This document shows positions 46,397-59,165 of a stretch of 64,000 nucleotides of DNA, piece by piece (within the stretch, counting starts at the first letter, position 1; each line of letters starts with the position of its first letter). The notes under the pieces are model-generated. The model was not told the DNA's origin. It saw only the letters and a list, made by a program, of their open reading frames with translations, and did no database searches. Source of the DNA: Patagioenas fasciata (taxonomy: Eukaryota; Chordata; Aves; Columbiformes; Columbidae); assembly GCF_037038585.1 (NCBI RefSeq), contig NC_092541.1, positions 2,787,445-2,851,444 on the forward strand, written 5' to 3'. Made by a program: the position numbers and the translations under genes.

Positions 46397-47899
46397 GGCA
46401 GCGAGTGCAGGAAATTCTGGCCCTGCTCTGCCCCCTGAGCAAAACCACCCTGCCCTGGGTTGGGGCATCAGGACCAGTAACTCGGGTGGGGAGGAACCAG
46501 TCCCAGCCATGAGAAACTGAGATCTGTTAAGACCCAGACTTGAGGCTCAGTGTGGACCAGCAGCTCATGATCATCCAACACCCTTAACGGGTGAACAGGG
46601 GTTCAGCTCCCAAATTTACCATCCCAGTTCCTGGTGCAAAATGTTCATCGCTGGAGAGCCGACGAGGAGAAAGACCTGAGGGCCGTGGGGATGCGATTCA
46701 GTGCGGTGGTGTTTCCCTGCCTGGGGCTGCCAGGGACACCCCGGGGACAGCACTTGTGCCTGGCACATCCTCAGGGCAGCGGCCACCCCTGTGCTGGGTG
46801 CGCCAAGCAGCCCGAAGCGCAGAACCTGAGGGTTAACGCACAGCACAGCCCGTCCTGAGCCAGAGCAGGATCTGCCCTGCCCGCAGCGATTGTCCTCGTC
46901 TCGCCTCCCCATCTCCGAACCATCACCCTCTCCGGGTCCGCGTCCCCGTCCCCTCCGTGGCTCCGAGCACCGTCCGTCAGCGCGGAGCATTCCGAGGGGC
47001 GTAATTCTGCCGAGGAGAATGGACTTCCCGAGCACATGGACCTAAACTGCAGGGAAACAGAGCCCTAAATCTCTGGCTGTAGATTTACGGCCTCCATTCT
47101 CTTTCTTTACTGCAAATACAATCCGGCAGTAATGGTCTAACACAGGAACACCATCACCAACCGGCTGATGGCTCACATAAAAGCAATGTCAACCAAAAAC
47201 TATGAGTTTATAAAAGGGAACAAACCCTCAACAGTGACAAGAACATGAAACCCATTAACAATTTAAACACTCTCCATTTTTTATTCCCCACCTTGAAGCT
47301 ATTATGGCTGATAGAAGGCTTCACAGCTGAGTTAACCACTTCAAGGGAGGGCAGCGCTCGCACGCTCACACGCACCAGGAGTTTGCCGGGGTGGGAGGTT
47401 ACGTGGTTTAAAACCATTCAGGGCTCTGCTCCTGCATGATGCTCAAGTGCCCTCCCCTCCAGGACCCGCTCAGCACCCGGCAGGATTCAGCCGCTCGCAA
47501 TTTCCAAGGCTTTCGAGAGCTGCCTCGTAAACCCGCGATACCAAAAGATTATTGCTATGGTTACTGGAGGGAAAAAAAGAATGGCAGGTGTGGTATAATT
47601 GGTTTTTCCCAAAGATTTTCTTGCTGCTCTGGGTCTCTTTTGGCACCTTGTCATATTGTGGAGCAAATATTTGTGAAAGCTGTTGTGGAGTCCTGGAGCT
47701 GAGCGCAGAGAGACCACCTGCTCGGAGAAACCCGGACGGCTTCGTCTCAGTGAGCTTTTGCAGAAAATAGAGGAAAACCCTGGATATTTGGGGTGCAAAT
47801 TGGAATCAGAGGTAATTTGGCACCCAAACGCCCCGGCACGAGGGCTCGGTGCCTGGTGCCAGATCCCAGCAAAGCGCAGCAAATGCTGCTCCCAGCTCT

Positions 47900-48035
47900 C
47901 TGCTGACCCCGAAAACACCATTTTACCTCTCCAACTATCAATTTTCTCCAGCTGCAAAACAGGAATAACACCAGTTAACCTCTACTGTAAAGTGCTTGAT
48001 AATCTTCGATGTGAGGTGCTCTGTCCTAACAGGGA
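47900..48035 (+). mobile_element. MIR-like (CORE-SINE) fragment
   Basis: TTTTCTCCAGCTGCAAAACA, GGAATAACACCAGTTAACCTC and TGTAAAGTGCTTGATAATCT follow the well-known MIR 3' part (tttccccatctgtaaaatggg ... tgtaaagcgcttag) with heavy divergence. Ancient and inert. Confidence 0.5.
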
Positions 48036-50530
48036 AACAACTGTAATTTTTCCCTGTTATTAGAGAAAGCAAGAGGAGGCTGGTGCTCGCCCAGCCTGAT
48101 TTAGGGTCTCCCGCACCAGCTGCCCCAGGAGCAGCTTCGGCTGCTGCAGGTCTGAGCGCAGCTCCCTGCAAGGTGCGGCTGTTTGCGCTGGGGTGACACT
48201 GAGCATTGCGGATATCGATCACCGGGAGATCACTGATGCCGTCCGGGTCCCTCCCATCCTGCACCAGCCCCGGGACAAACAGCGGGACCACCGGGAACAG
48301 CTTGAAATCGGGTCCTCGTCCCCAGATGGAAGGAAGCAGCACTGGAGGCTCCTGCCATAAAGCCGGTCCCATCCTATTGAAACGCCGGCAGATGGGGCCA
48401 TAAACGCTTTCTCCTCCCCTCGCTAGCAGCCACCGAGGCTTCAGATCCATCTTTATCTCGCTGTCAGGTTGTAAATGCCTCTCGCTCCGTCTCTCGCAGC
48501 TGGGACGCCGGTTCCCTTCCTCTCGAGGTTCATTTTACCCAACAGCAGAGGGGAAAGCAGAGGGTAAGGGGGAAATGGGAGCGGGGTTTGCGAGCAAAAA
48601 GGAGAGAAACCCGCTCTTGTCTCATACAGGGGTTTATGAAGTTCCCCCGTGAGATGTGCAAGACCAGGAGGAACCACCAGCGGGTCTGATGGGGCCAAAA
48701 TTGAAATCACCCACAGACCTGAGCACCCCCAATTAGTGCATCTCAATCACAGGCGACTTGGCGAGGATTAATGTTCCCTCCTGTTTACCTGCACACACCC
48801 GGGTTAGATATTGACACGAATAGCACGAACATCTGCAGCTTCATTAGGCAAAATAAAAGTTAAGGACTATAAACCTTTATGCTTCGAGTCGTAAAGCAGT
48901 AAGGGTGAGAAGGGAATTTCTAAACATAGGCAACTCATTCCATCACTGTCCATTACAGGGCTTTTCTCGTGACCCTCCAAAGCAGCTGGTGCCGGTCACT
49001 GGTGGCCATGGGGTGGGCTACGGGTCTGATGGGAGCTGGCACATCCATTTCCATGCTCTTCATTTGGCGTTGCAATAGCAGCAAGGACCCCACATGAGGT
49101 CTGGGTTTGTTGTATTATTGGCAGAACCAGAGAGAGATGCCTCTGTTTCAAAGACCTGATACTCCACAGCTCTATACTGGAAAAGCCACATTTAGGTTCT
49201 GTAATTAGTGTTCTCTGGAGCAAATGGGGAAAATCATCACCATTTTGACCCAGCCCGAGCACACCCGGACATGTTTGGCCTCCGCGACGGCGCTGATATT
49301 TGGAGCGAGGAGGCGATCCTGCACAACAAAGCTGCCCTGGGATGGGAGAGACCGCGCTTCGAGGAACAAATTCTGGGCGAAGCAGTTAAAACTCCCTAAC
49401 TAATAATAATAATGACAGGCTGACATTAATTAGGACAAGTGGACTCTTGTTCAAACAGTTTACTAAAGGTTGCTCCGTCCTGCCCGGGGCATGGATGCTC
49501 TGGGCTGTTTTATTACACCGGACCCTGACCTTTGGATTTCCGAGCCGTGCGTTTGGGAGGCGTCGCGGCTGAAAGGGTGAACGTTGTGCGGGAGGAAAGG
49601 AGCTGCCAACGCTCCCCCGCTGCGGCCGGCGTGGGACGCGAAACCCCGCGAGCCGCCTCCTCCAGCACATCAGCACGAGGATGAAGCGAGTTGGAAGGGT
49701 CTGAGGAGCGGCTGTGTCACAACGTGGCATTTAATGGCCCTTCTCTCTGACTTAACGCGCCTCAGCTCCCCTTGGGCTGGGGAGCTCCTGCCCATGGGCA
49801 CGCCAGGGATTGCACTGAAATTGCCCGTTCTGACGCCCTTTGGCGTGAAGTCCGCTACAAACACGACAGACTTTACCACCCAGCCATATTTCACTGTGTT
49901 TTACACACCTGGGCAGGTGGTGCCTGGAAGGGTCACCCATCCGTGTGGATCAGCTCGGACACAACAGGGATCATTAAACAAACACCTTTTTCCGAGCATT
50001 CGGGAGCTCTGACCGCTTTTTCCCACCATAAGCTGGAAAAACAACAGCAGCAGCTCTCTCTGCATGGGAAGGTTTGAGTGCTTGTCCCCTTAAAGGTGGT
50101 TTTTAAAGCAAAGAGTATAAACACGGAGGAATTGATTTTTACCTTTTTAATTGTGGGACACCGCTCCGCGTTTGTGTTTTCAGGATGAAGAGCTGGAGCT
50201 CTCCCTTTGCTAAGCCTTCCAACTCCACTAAACATCCGCTACCCTGAAAGGATTCCGCAGAATCCCATAAAACATTATTTATCTGTGTGCGTTAGCCACA
50301 CGATACTGTAATTTCCAGAATAAATGCTGGGTGTAAATTGTTGTTTATGTTGGAGTCTGACTGTCTTTACGAGAAACAAAGTGAAAACTGAATCTTCGCA
50401 GCTTTATTTCTTCCGCTGAAACCTCTTCTGCAGAAGGAGAAATGCCTGGTGGAGCTCCTTAATGGATGGCTGTAAAGATTGTTGGGTTAAAACAAAGTAC
50501 AGGGAATCACCTTCATCCCCCCACTTTACT

Positions 50531-50592
50531 GCCAAATCCTCAGCTGGTGTAAATTGGTGTAGCTCCAGTGACTTGGGTTCATCTGGCCCACG
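50531..50592. repeat. Fragment of ancient amniote palindromic repeat
   Basis: CCTCAGCTGGTGTAAATTGG, TGTAGCTCCAGTGACTTGGG and TCATCTGGCCC correspond in order to one arm and the centre of the ancient palindromic family (CAGCTGGTGTAAATC...AGCTCCATTGAAGTCAATGG). Moderately diverged. Confidence 0.45.
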
Positions 50593-51865
50593 AGTGTCAT
50601 TTAAATCAAGCTAAATTAAAGTGAAAGCGGCGCCGTTCACACGGTTCTAATTAAAGGCCCATCAAGGTTTCTATGGCCGACCCTGGCTGGTTCAAAACTG
50701 GGCTTTCCAGGCCGGTGTCAGCCCAGGGTGTGGACACAGTGACCCACATCTCCTGGGCACCCCATCCTGGAGCAGCTGTGACCCCAAAAGCGGCACCGCC
50801 ACCTCTGCTCTTCGGGAACAGGCACCTTTGGAAGAGTCCGACCAGGCTCCATGAGGACTTTGGTGTGGGTCCCGTCCTCACTGTCCATCACAGCTGCTGG
50901 GGGGCCGGGACTCACCCCGTTTAATTCTGGTACACAGGTGAGATGTCTATGTTAGCAACAAAACACCTCCCACCACACACAGCACTGAACGGCGCAGGGC
51001 TCATCCTGCTCCAGCACCCCAAACTTTGTCCTTCAACATCACCAGTGAACCCCGAGCTCTCCACACCGTCCCTGGGCTGGGTCACCCCCAGTTCTCCTGG
51101 GCTGCCCCCCAGGGAAGGTGAACCCCACATGTTCCACAGCGCTGTGGAACACATGGCAGGTCCTTCCCATGGGGACGTGGGCTGTGTGCTGGTCCCCATG
51201 GGGCCAGGTCCCCCAGCACCGTCACCGTCACCGCTGCCCGCCGCACTGAATCCAAGCGGAGGGAAACTTTTGATGAAGTGCCCTGGCAGAGCCATCATCG
51301 GGAAGCAAGAAAGGTCAGCGAGTGGAAAAAATAATAAGAAAATATAACTGCTTTCTTATGAGGAAAATATTATGAGTTCTTCCCCTTTTTCAGCTTTTAT
51401 GGAAGGAGATTCTGCCAGTTCCCTCGGAAAAAAAGAAGAAAAAGTAGTTTTAAAATGAGATTATGCACCTTCAGGGTGCCATTAGGAAGTTTTACTGTAC
51501 TGAGATGACATGAAAGCTCTGGAATTAATATCCCTGAGATGCTTCAAACCTGCAATAGCAATTATTGTACTACGTGTCCCTGGATAAATAATAGGGCCAT
51601 TCAGCTAATTAGCTTCAATGATTTCAGCTCCCTGTAAATTCTCTCTCTCTCGGCTATAAAAATAACACTAGGCAAACTTTTGGTAACAGAAACTTCTTTC
51701 AGGGAGAAAAAATAAGGGGGTTCCCCCAGCTCCTAATTCATAACTGCTGCCGTGGCAGCGATTCCAAGGGCTGGGAATATTAATAGCCTATAATAGAAAA
51801 TATAAAAGGAGAACCACTATTAATTGTCATTTACCGGTAATAAACCTATCGCACCAATTTCTGCC

Positions 51866-51925
51866 CGCGCACACGTGCAACCCCATTAATTTCAGTGGGG
51901 CTGCACGTGTTAATTGAGAGCAGAA
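51866..51925. repeat. Degenerate palindrome of the same ancient family
   Basis: Arms ACACGTGCAACCCCATT and its inverse AGTGGGGCTGCACGTGT match at 15 of 17 positions around AATTTC, followed by GAGAGCAGAA. The layout fits the ancient palindromic repeat with a CCATTGAAGTCAATGG-like centre. Confidence 0.5.
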
Positions 51926-52041
51926 CGGAGTCCACCGGTTGTAATTAATTAATCAAGGTTTCAGTATGGTTTGCATACTTTTATTTAAATTATTTGATGT
52001 CTCCACATTTCTCCGGGTTTGACTGATGCGCCGGGGGCTCC

Positions 52042-52127
52042 GGTTTGTGCCGCGCTGTGATTTACTCCGGGCAAGAAGGGGTTTGGTTTGTGCCGCGCTG
52101 TGATTTACTCCGGGCAAGAAGGGGTTT
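52042..52127. repeat. Exact 43-bp tandem duplication
   Basis: GGTTTGTGCCGCGCTGTGAT and the following 23 bases occur twice in a row with a 43-base offset (52042 and 52085) and no difference in the core. Confidence 0.95.
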
Positions 52128-52579
52128 GCGCTGCCATGGCTCATTTTGCAGGGGTAAACTCACCTCTGTGCGCCCATCACCCCCCCAAATGCTGGGTTAT
52201 TTGGGGCACATTCTGGCCAACAGCAGCACCTGGATGCCCAGCACCCCCAGCTCATGTTGTCTGGAGCAATAAAGCATTTACTGGTAAAGAGGCAGCTCCA
52301 CCCGCACCTGTTTTTAAACCCTATTGCATGGAGAAATGGAAAGTACTGACCAATTCCCATCTAATTTCATGCACAGAGTTAAGCACGTAATTAAGTGTTT
52401 CCTTTCGAGCCCGGACAGTCCTGCCCATCAGAGGAACGCTGCCATAGGGATATATTGTGGGGTTTTGTAAGGCTGAAATAGGAAACAAGCTTGAAATACC
52501 AAATATTAGCAGGGGTTATCACACCCTCCTCCCGACCGCAGGAGTCCCCAACGTGGTCATTGCCTTTTCCAGAGACCTC

Positions 52580-52610
52580 GATATATAATAATATATATAT
52601 ATCGATATAA
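52580..52610. repeat. (AT)n microsatellite
   Basis: ATATATAATAATATATATAT followed by ATCGATAT. Confidence 0.85.
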
Positions 52611-53950
52611 TTCTTTGTGTGTCTAATTTAAGCGAACCTGATTGCCAAGATGCCAGCTAACTCAGCATAACAAAGCAAAGGCACAAAGAATTTGGGGAAG
52701 ACAGGGAAGAGTAAAAATAAGCGAGCATCCCGAGCAGCTTCCCAGGTCAGACTGTGTGTGTGATTCAAAACAAGCAGCGCCGATGGTTGTAATCAAACAA
52801 GCTCAACGCTCTCATAGCGGGGCGCTCTGACATTCTGCGCTAGGGAGGAGCTGAGCACATCCCAGCAGAGCGTGGGACGAGCGGTTTCCAGCACAAACCA
52901 GCCCCAAATTCCCCATGTGGAGCCCAGCAAGCCCTGCGAAGCCCAGGGAAGGTGCAGAGCCCAGAGGCTGCTGTCCCATGCCGGGGCGGCAGGAGCCACC
53001 GTGTCCCCCAGCCCGGGTGGCACCAGCCGCTCGTGTCCCTCGGGCTGCCAGGGGGTGGAAACAAAGCGATTCCTCCTAATGGAAATTCAACCCCAGTGTC
53101 CCCCGCGGCGCTTCCCATCTCAGCACTCGACGTTATGGCCCTTGGTGGTGATATTAACAATAACGCTCCGATCAGACACCCGGAGCTGCCCCAGTGTTAC
53201 TGTAACGCTCTCCGGTCCCCTCTCCGCGCTCCCCGCGCCGCCTGCGATCCATCCGGCTTTGCACGGGATCCGCGCTCAGCTGATGAGAAATCCAGGCACC
53301 TCGCTCGCCGAGGATGGGAAGTCATAACATTTGTTTTGGAAATGTATTTTAGCCAATATTTCTCCATAAAATAAATTGTATAAATGAAATCAGAGTGACA
53401 CGGCAATATTTCCTAACTAGGCGCCGTCTCCCAGCAGCACTCAGGGACTGTCAGAAATTTTTCCCTGAGGTTTTCCCCGTTTGTTTTATTTATTTTTGCA
53501 AAGCGGGAGAACGTGTGGAGGTTTTGGCACGGCATATTTTTCAAATCCGTGCAAACCTCATGACATAATAAGCAGGTTTTGCATGTTTGGCCACGACACC
53601 CATCTCCTGTTTGAGCCGTGATTGCTACACATTCTGGTATCGTTTCGATTCATACGGCAGGTTAGAAAAATTACAACCCAGTCCTGAAAAGAATTAATTC
53701 ATTGTCCTCAGCACCTCCGGAGGTGTTGGAATTTGAAATTCCCTTGTAGGATTGAAGCTCAGGTTTGAATGGGTAAAATCACCTTTTATTTTTAACCTTA
53801 ATACTGAGTTTTGGTGATTGCCATGAAGATCAAGAAACATTTTTGCATGGATGGCACTGTTATTTGCATTGCAAAAAGTGAGCGTAAGAAAGGAAGAAAG
53901 GAGGTTTGGGCAAGAGGGAAGTAGAGCTGATCCTTTCGCTTCTGTGTCTA

Positions 53951-54128
53951 GAACATCCTGAATAGGGAACATCCCGAATAGGGAACATCCCGAATAGGAA
54001 CATCCCGAACAGGGAACATCCTGAATAGGGAACATCCCGAATAGGGAACATCCCGAACAGGAACATCCCGAACAGGGAACATCCCGAATAGGGAACATTC
54101 TGATGGGAACATCCCGATGGGAACATCC
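53951..54128. repeat. 15-16-bp tandem repeat, about eleven copies
   Basis: GAACATCCCGAATAGG repeats with starts at 53951, 53967, 53983 and 53998 and onward; variants carry CTGAATAGG, CCGAACAGG or CCGATGG. The 15/16 length alternation comes from GG versus GGG at the join. Confidence 0.93.
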
Positions 54129-55528
54129 AGACTGTGTTACCACTTGCTGCAAGGTCTCTCCTGTGCACTCAAGGACCGGTCCGTGCCCATTGTCCCCGTT
54201 CCTCCAGCTCCATCCTGTGCAGCTGAAAGCAGAGCCCGGAGCACATTCACCACGTGGCAGCTCTGAGCGCGGCAGCGTGAGAACTGAGCAGGAAAAACGT
54301 GACAAATTCAGCCCTCATCCCTCAAGGGTTTAGATGTGTCACTGGTGGGGTTACATTGCTTTCAAGGGGTTGCATTGTGTGGATACAGCTTTAAAAAGCA
54401 GGACAGGCTGAAATGCCTCATGTTGACCCATTCGTGTACCCATGGCTCTAATCTAAACTTGCCTGGATCTCATTTGATGAATGATTATACACAGAGGAGG
54501 GCGGCCCATCAGCTGGCGTACCCTGGCTGAACTCCACCGCCGTAACCGGAGAAGGGCCGGGCAGCGTTTCCAGCCCTGGTAGATGGCGCTGGGGCTGTGG
54601 CAGCAATCCGCGTATCACTATTTATTCCTTATTTTAAGTCATTGGTGTGTGGGCAGCTCTGCTCACAATTTTCATCCCTTTTGCTTCCCAAAATCCACTT
54701 TCAGCCTCATTTCTTGCCAACACGCTCCCGCGGAACCCGAGGGTTCTGCACCAGGTAACGGGTTCCCGGCTCCAATTCCCAAACTGCATTATAGCATCTT
54801 CGCAGGACCCACATCACCGTCCCGGAGCCCCTCGAGAGAGTTTCACCCATGCAAACCTTGGTGTTAGGTGCTGATCATATGGACGTGAACAACGTATAGA
54901 AACGCGGGGGCCCTCGGGGAGGGAGCCAGGCAGCACTGTCCCCATCCCTCTGCTCCACCTGGCTGGAGAGACTCAGTCCCACAGCCGGAATCACAGTATC
55001 GCAGGCTGCTCATCTCACCAATCAATTTTTACGGCTGGAGAGGATAATAATGGTAATATCAGTATAAAAAAACCCCGCAATGACCCATAACAGTAACATA
55101 TTACAGCTCCTTTTAAATAACCGTGCTGGCTGCGGTTTCTTTGTCTCCGGCAGCAGACGAGCCGAGGCGCTGGGACCAGCTCCGCGGCCCCGGGACGTGC
55201 AGACGCTCCCAAAGCCAGCGGGATGTGTTGGGATGGGGACCAGCGACCCCGCTGGGAGGGGAGGGTGACATAACAGTGATTTTTCCCCACAGGGCAACAC
55301 CATCTCAACCCGCAAAAGCTGAGGCTGAGATTTAGCGGCCACTCGTTCCCCCAGCCCAGCAGAGCCGTTCTCTTTCTGTACCAAAGCCCCATCGCATCCA
55401 CCCGCAGCTGGAAGGTGATGGAGCTGCATTTCCAGCACCCCCCAACCATACGGTGCAGCGGGAAAACCGGAGCAGAGAGAATTTTACTGTAACATTGGGC
55501 ACCAAAGCGAGCGCATTCCCTGAGTTAC

Positions 55529-55582
55529 CAGACGTATACTGGGGTTTATTGGTGGTGTTGGAAGCAAAGTTCTCACTGCCAT
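55529..55582 (-). CDS. SKAP1: SKAP1 exon: linker between N-terminal region and PH domain
   Basis: The 54-base exon reads (D)GSENFASNTTNKPQYTS plus one base G. It has a strong acceptor (a pyrimidine run then TGTCTTGCAG) and a GTAACT donor. Both ends are phase 1, and the final G joins GG of the next exon to give the Gly before LEDI. Its place and DGSEN start match the human DSSDDNHSG exon, which is about ten residues longer (ending DYQDEG); QYTSG takes the place of DYQDEG. Similarity is low because the region is a flexible linker, but phase, strand and splice sites all agree. As a symmetrical exon it could be skipped without losing the frame. Confidence 0.85.
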
Positions 55583-57817
55583 CTGCAAGACAAAAAGTTG
55601 AAACAGAAAAATCCCCTCACATTCACTCCCAAAAGCCCAGGGCTTATTTGACATAGGATGTGAGATACCCCAGTGCGGGGAGCAACGGGGGAAGAGTGAA
55701 CAGCTTTTCATTTGAGAACAGGAGGAAGAACTAGACAGGATTTAGCTTCATTAGGGTGGCGAAAAGAAAACTTAAGCCGCCGCTACTTTCTTTGCACAAC
55801 ATTACATCGAAGTAAAGAGCTCAGCTGCTCAGATCTCCACGAAAAGCTCCTTGAAATACTGGGCTTGATTTCCACGTACATAAAGCACCTTCCTGCCGTT
55901 CCTGGTACCCGATGCTCCCGCACCCCATGCAGCACCCCAAGGGCTCTTTTCTTCCATAGCTGTTCCATACAAACACTCACAAATTTTAAACACTTTAAAA
56001 ACTGTTATTTAGAGAGCTGAAGCCCTTATTTGTTCATTTAGAAACAGGACCCGATCCAGAGTATTGCTGTTTACTTCACCGGTGTCGCTACAGATTTACA
56101 TGTGTGTAACAGCAACGGCAGAGCTGAGTCCGAACTGTACAGAAGAGATTCAAAGCCAAACAGGCGAGATGTGAATGTGCCAGGACACACAGACACACGC
56201 GGCCCCCTGGTCGCACTCCCTGCCCTCCCCAGCCCTGCTAACACACCCTTTGCCAAGGGTTTTTTGGAGACGTCGCTTCCGAGCGACCCTCGGATTTGCA
56301 CGCACAATAAAAGCTGAGCTGCACCCCCAGGCTGTGCGGGGACGCCGGGGCGCTCGCTTCGCACAATCCCCGCACATACTCTGTGTACACAGAGAGCGAA
56401 TCTGGAGCCTGTTTGCCACAGATCATCCCTGTTCCCATCTGCCCGGCAGCATCGTCCAACCCAGAGGTCAAGGGAGCTGCGATGGGGCTGAGAAGAAGGG
56501 AGGAAAACCGAGGAGAAGGGATCTTAAGCCGAGCCTAAAGTGTGCAGGTTCACACCGACGGCTCTTCTGCAAGTGCTGCTTTGAGTCCTGCGTCTTGTTC
56601 CTGTGTTTTCTTCACGCCAGCCTCTGCACTGCTCATTTTCTCATCATATTTCCCCCATTTCAGGTTTCCCCAGCGCTGCTCTGGCAGAGAGCGGCTCCCA
56701 CACATTTTTAGCCCTGAGTTCCTGTCGGACGTGGAAGCCGGAGCAGCAGGGTCTCGCTCCGGGGAGCGGGTGCTGCTTCGTTGTCCCCTCCAGTGCATTC
56801 AGCGGGTCCCCATCAACCTGCAAACGCTGCTGGGGACGCAAGGGAGGCGCTGAAATGAAACTGAAACGGCAAGCGGGGCGTCCGTGCCGCAAAGCCGGGT
56901 ATTAAATCCATAAAGAGCCCGTTTACATCCCCGTGCTGCTCATCCCGCCAAGCACAGCGAGCACCTGAAGCACAGGTACTTCAGCCTTGGGAAAAACGGC
57001 TCCGTTTTGCACAGGAAGATCTTACTCAAAAATCCCCTTATGCAAAAATCTGAAAGTGGGAAAGAAGTTTCTTTTATTTATGTATTTATTCTCGAAGGAA
57101 CTTATGTGAGAGAGAGAGAAAAAAGTCTTTATTTTAATCAAACCCAGAATATTTAAGCAGCCGAAATGGGCTTATTTTTCACGGTAAAAAGGGGCGTTTT
57201 GAAAACACTCCGTGAAACAAAAAGAATCAACCCAAAATGCCTTGATCACAAAATAAATTATTTAGCTCTTATATAAACCCCGGCATGAAACGACAAACAT
57301 TTTTGTCACTTTTGCACAGCCCTGATTACCGTGCATTATGCTTTCTAACAGCTTTTCCGAGCATCATCACTAATGGATTTTATAACATGCTTTATAACAG
57401 GTTATTAAGGAATATGGCTATAGCTGGTAATCGCTGTATAATATGAATAAAGCATTTAAGAAACGGCCCCTTCATTTAAACTGTTAACTGGGAAAACTGT
57501 CGCATTATAAATAACAGAAGGGAGAGGCATTTGTGGGGAGGGCTCCATCTCCAGCCCTGCAGAAACCTGGGTTTGCACATTCCTTCCTTTTTTTAAGAGT
57601 AAAATCCATTCATTCATCATTATTCTTAAAATCTACTTTACTGCGATGCCCACAAGAAGCAAACCCCTCGGGACTATTTTCTTCTATATGATGAGCCATT
57701 TATTCTATGCAATGGTATAACAGATGTGGAGAAGTTGGGGCCGTCGCCGGCCCCGCGTCACCCGGCCCGTGTTACGGCCGCTGCTCCCCACACCCCCCTG
57801 TTTTGTCACTGAATCAT

Positions 57818-57882
57818 CTGGGCTTGATCCTGCTCCCATTTAAGTCAATGGCAAAATTCCCATTGACGTCAGTACGAGCAAG
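57818..57882. repeat. Fragment of ancient amniote palindromic repeat
   Basis: GGGCTTGATCCTGCTCCCAT, TTAAGTCAATGGCAAAATTC and CCATTGACGTCAGTACGAGC show both arms of the CCATTGAAGTCAATGG palindrome family. This is the best-preserved copy in the window. Confidence 0.6.
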
Positions 57883-58156
57883 AAACGAGCTGTCTGGGAG
57901 CGGGGTGATATATGAATGTGGACGTATATATCAAACCGTGGCCCGATGTTGAGGATCTAACTAATAATAAAAAATTATAGTCTGCTGTGATACTGGGGGA
58001 ATAGTAGGTGGGCTTGGGGAAGCAAGGAATAAAATTAACATTATAATTGGGCAGGTGTTTATAAATCCATATCCTGGAGGAGTTTTGAAGTGTCTGTTAA
58101 CAATTAAAAATATTGATTTGTCCAAGCTAAGAGACTGGGTGCGGTATCACAGCCCG

Positions 58157-59165
58157 GCCCCGCATCCCGAATCCTGCACCCGAAATCCAGCCCGCACCCT
58201 AAGCCCTGCGTCATGAACCCCAAATCCTGCATCCTGAATCCTGCATCCCAAATCCTGCACCCCAAATCCAGGCCACAGCCTGAGCCCTGCATCTTGAATC
58301 CCAAATCCCACATCCCAAATCCTGCATCCTGAATCCTGCATCCCACACCCTGAACCCCGCATCCTAAGTCCTGCATCCCACACCCTGAATCCTGCATCCT
58401 AAGTCCTGCGTGATGAACCCCAAATCCTGCATCCTATACCCTGAATCCCGCATCCTAAGTCTTGCATGATGAACCCCAAATCCTGCATCCCACACCCTGA
58501 ACCCCACATCCTAAGTCCTGTGTGATGAACCCCAAATCCTGCATCCCACATCCTGAATCATGCATCCTAAGTCCTGCGTGATGAACCCCAAATCCTGAAT
58601 CCTATACCCTGAATCCCGCATCCTAAGTCTTGCATGATGAACCCCAAATCCTGCATCCCACACCCTGAACCCCTCATCCTAAGTCCTGTGTGATGAACCC
58701 CAAATCCTGCATCCCACATCCTGAATCATGCATCCTAAGTCCTGCGTGATGAACCCCAAATCCTGCATCCTATACCCTGAATCCCGCATCCTAAGTCTTG
58801 CATGATGAACCCCAAATCCTGCATCCCACACCCTGAACCCCTCATCCTAAGTCCTGTGTGATGAACCCCAAATCCTGCATCCCACACCCTGAATCCCGCA
58901 TCCCCCGTCCTGCGTGATGAACCCCAAATCCTGCATCCTGCATCCCTCGTCCCGCATCCGTTGTCCCTCGTCCCGCATCCCTCATCCTGCATCCCCCGTC
59001 CTGCATCCCTCGTCCCGCATCCCCCGTCCCGCATCCCTCATCCCGCATCCCCCGTCCTGCGTCCCCCGTCCTGCATCCCCCGTCCCGCATCCCTCGTCCC
59101 GCATCCCCCGTCCCGCATCCCTCGTCCCTCATCCCCCGTCCCGCACCCCTCGTCCCGCATCCCTG
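58157..59165. repeat. Nested minisatellite: 14-bp unit, 56-bp and 168-bp higher-order periods
   Basis: About 70 tandem 14-mers of the type GCATCCTGAATCCC. GATGAACCCC recurs exactly every 56 bases from 58412 to 58916. The base pattern before it cycles GCGT, GCAT, GTGT three times, giving a 168-base period (three 56-mers). The right part (58930-59165) switches to simpler CGTCCCGCATCCCC 14-mers. Confidence 0.96.

Larger units (their letters stand above)
26736..55528 (-). other. SKAP1: Large SKAP1 intron (28.8 kb)
   Basis: No SKAP1 exon is missing here by phase and similarity. It holds the 18-bp repeat (26821-26945), a CR1 end (34138-34602), an unexplained minus-strand frame (35370-35765), the 14/56-bp minisatellite (42985-43464), CA and AT microsatellites, a MIR-like fragment (47900-48035), a 43-bp tandem duplication (52042-52127), the 15-16-bp array (53951-54128) and several pieces of an ancient palindromic repeat. 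AT-rich islands at about 30970-31210, 34880-35380, 51340-51850 and 53330-53420 are candidate regulatory DNA. The rest is unremarkable mixed intron. Confidence 0.6.
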
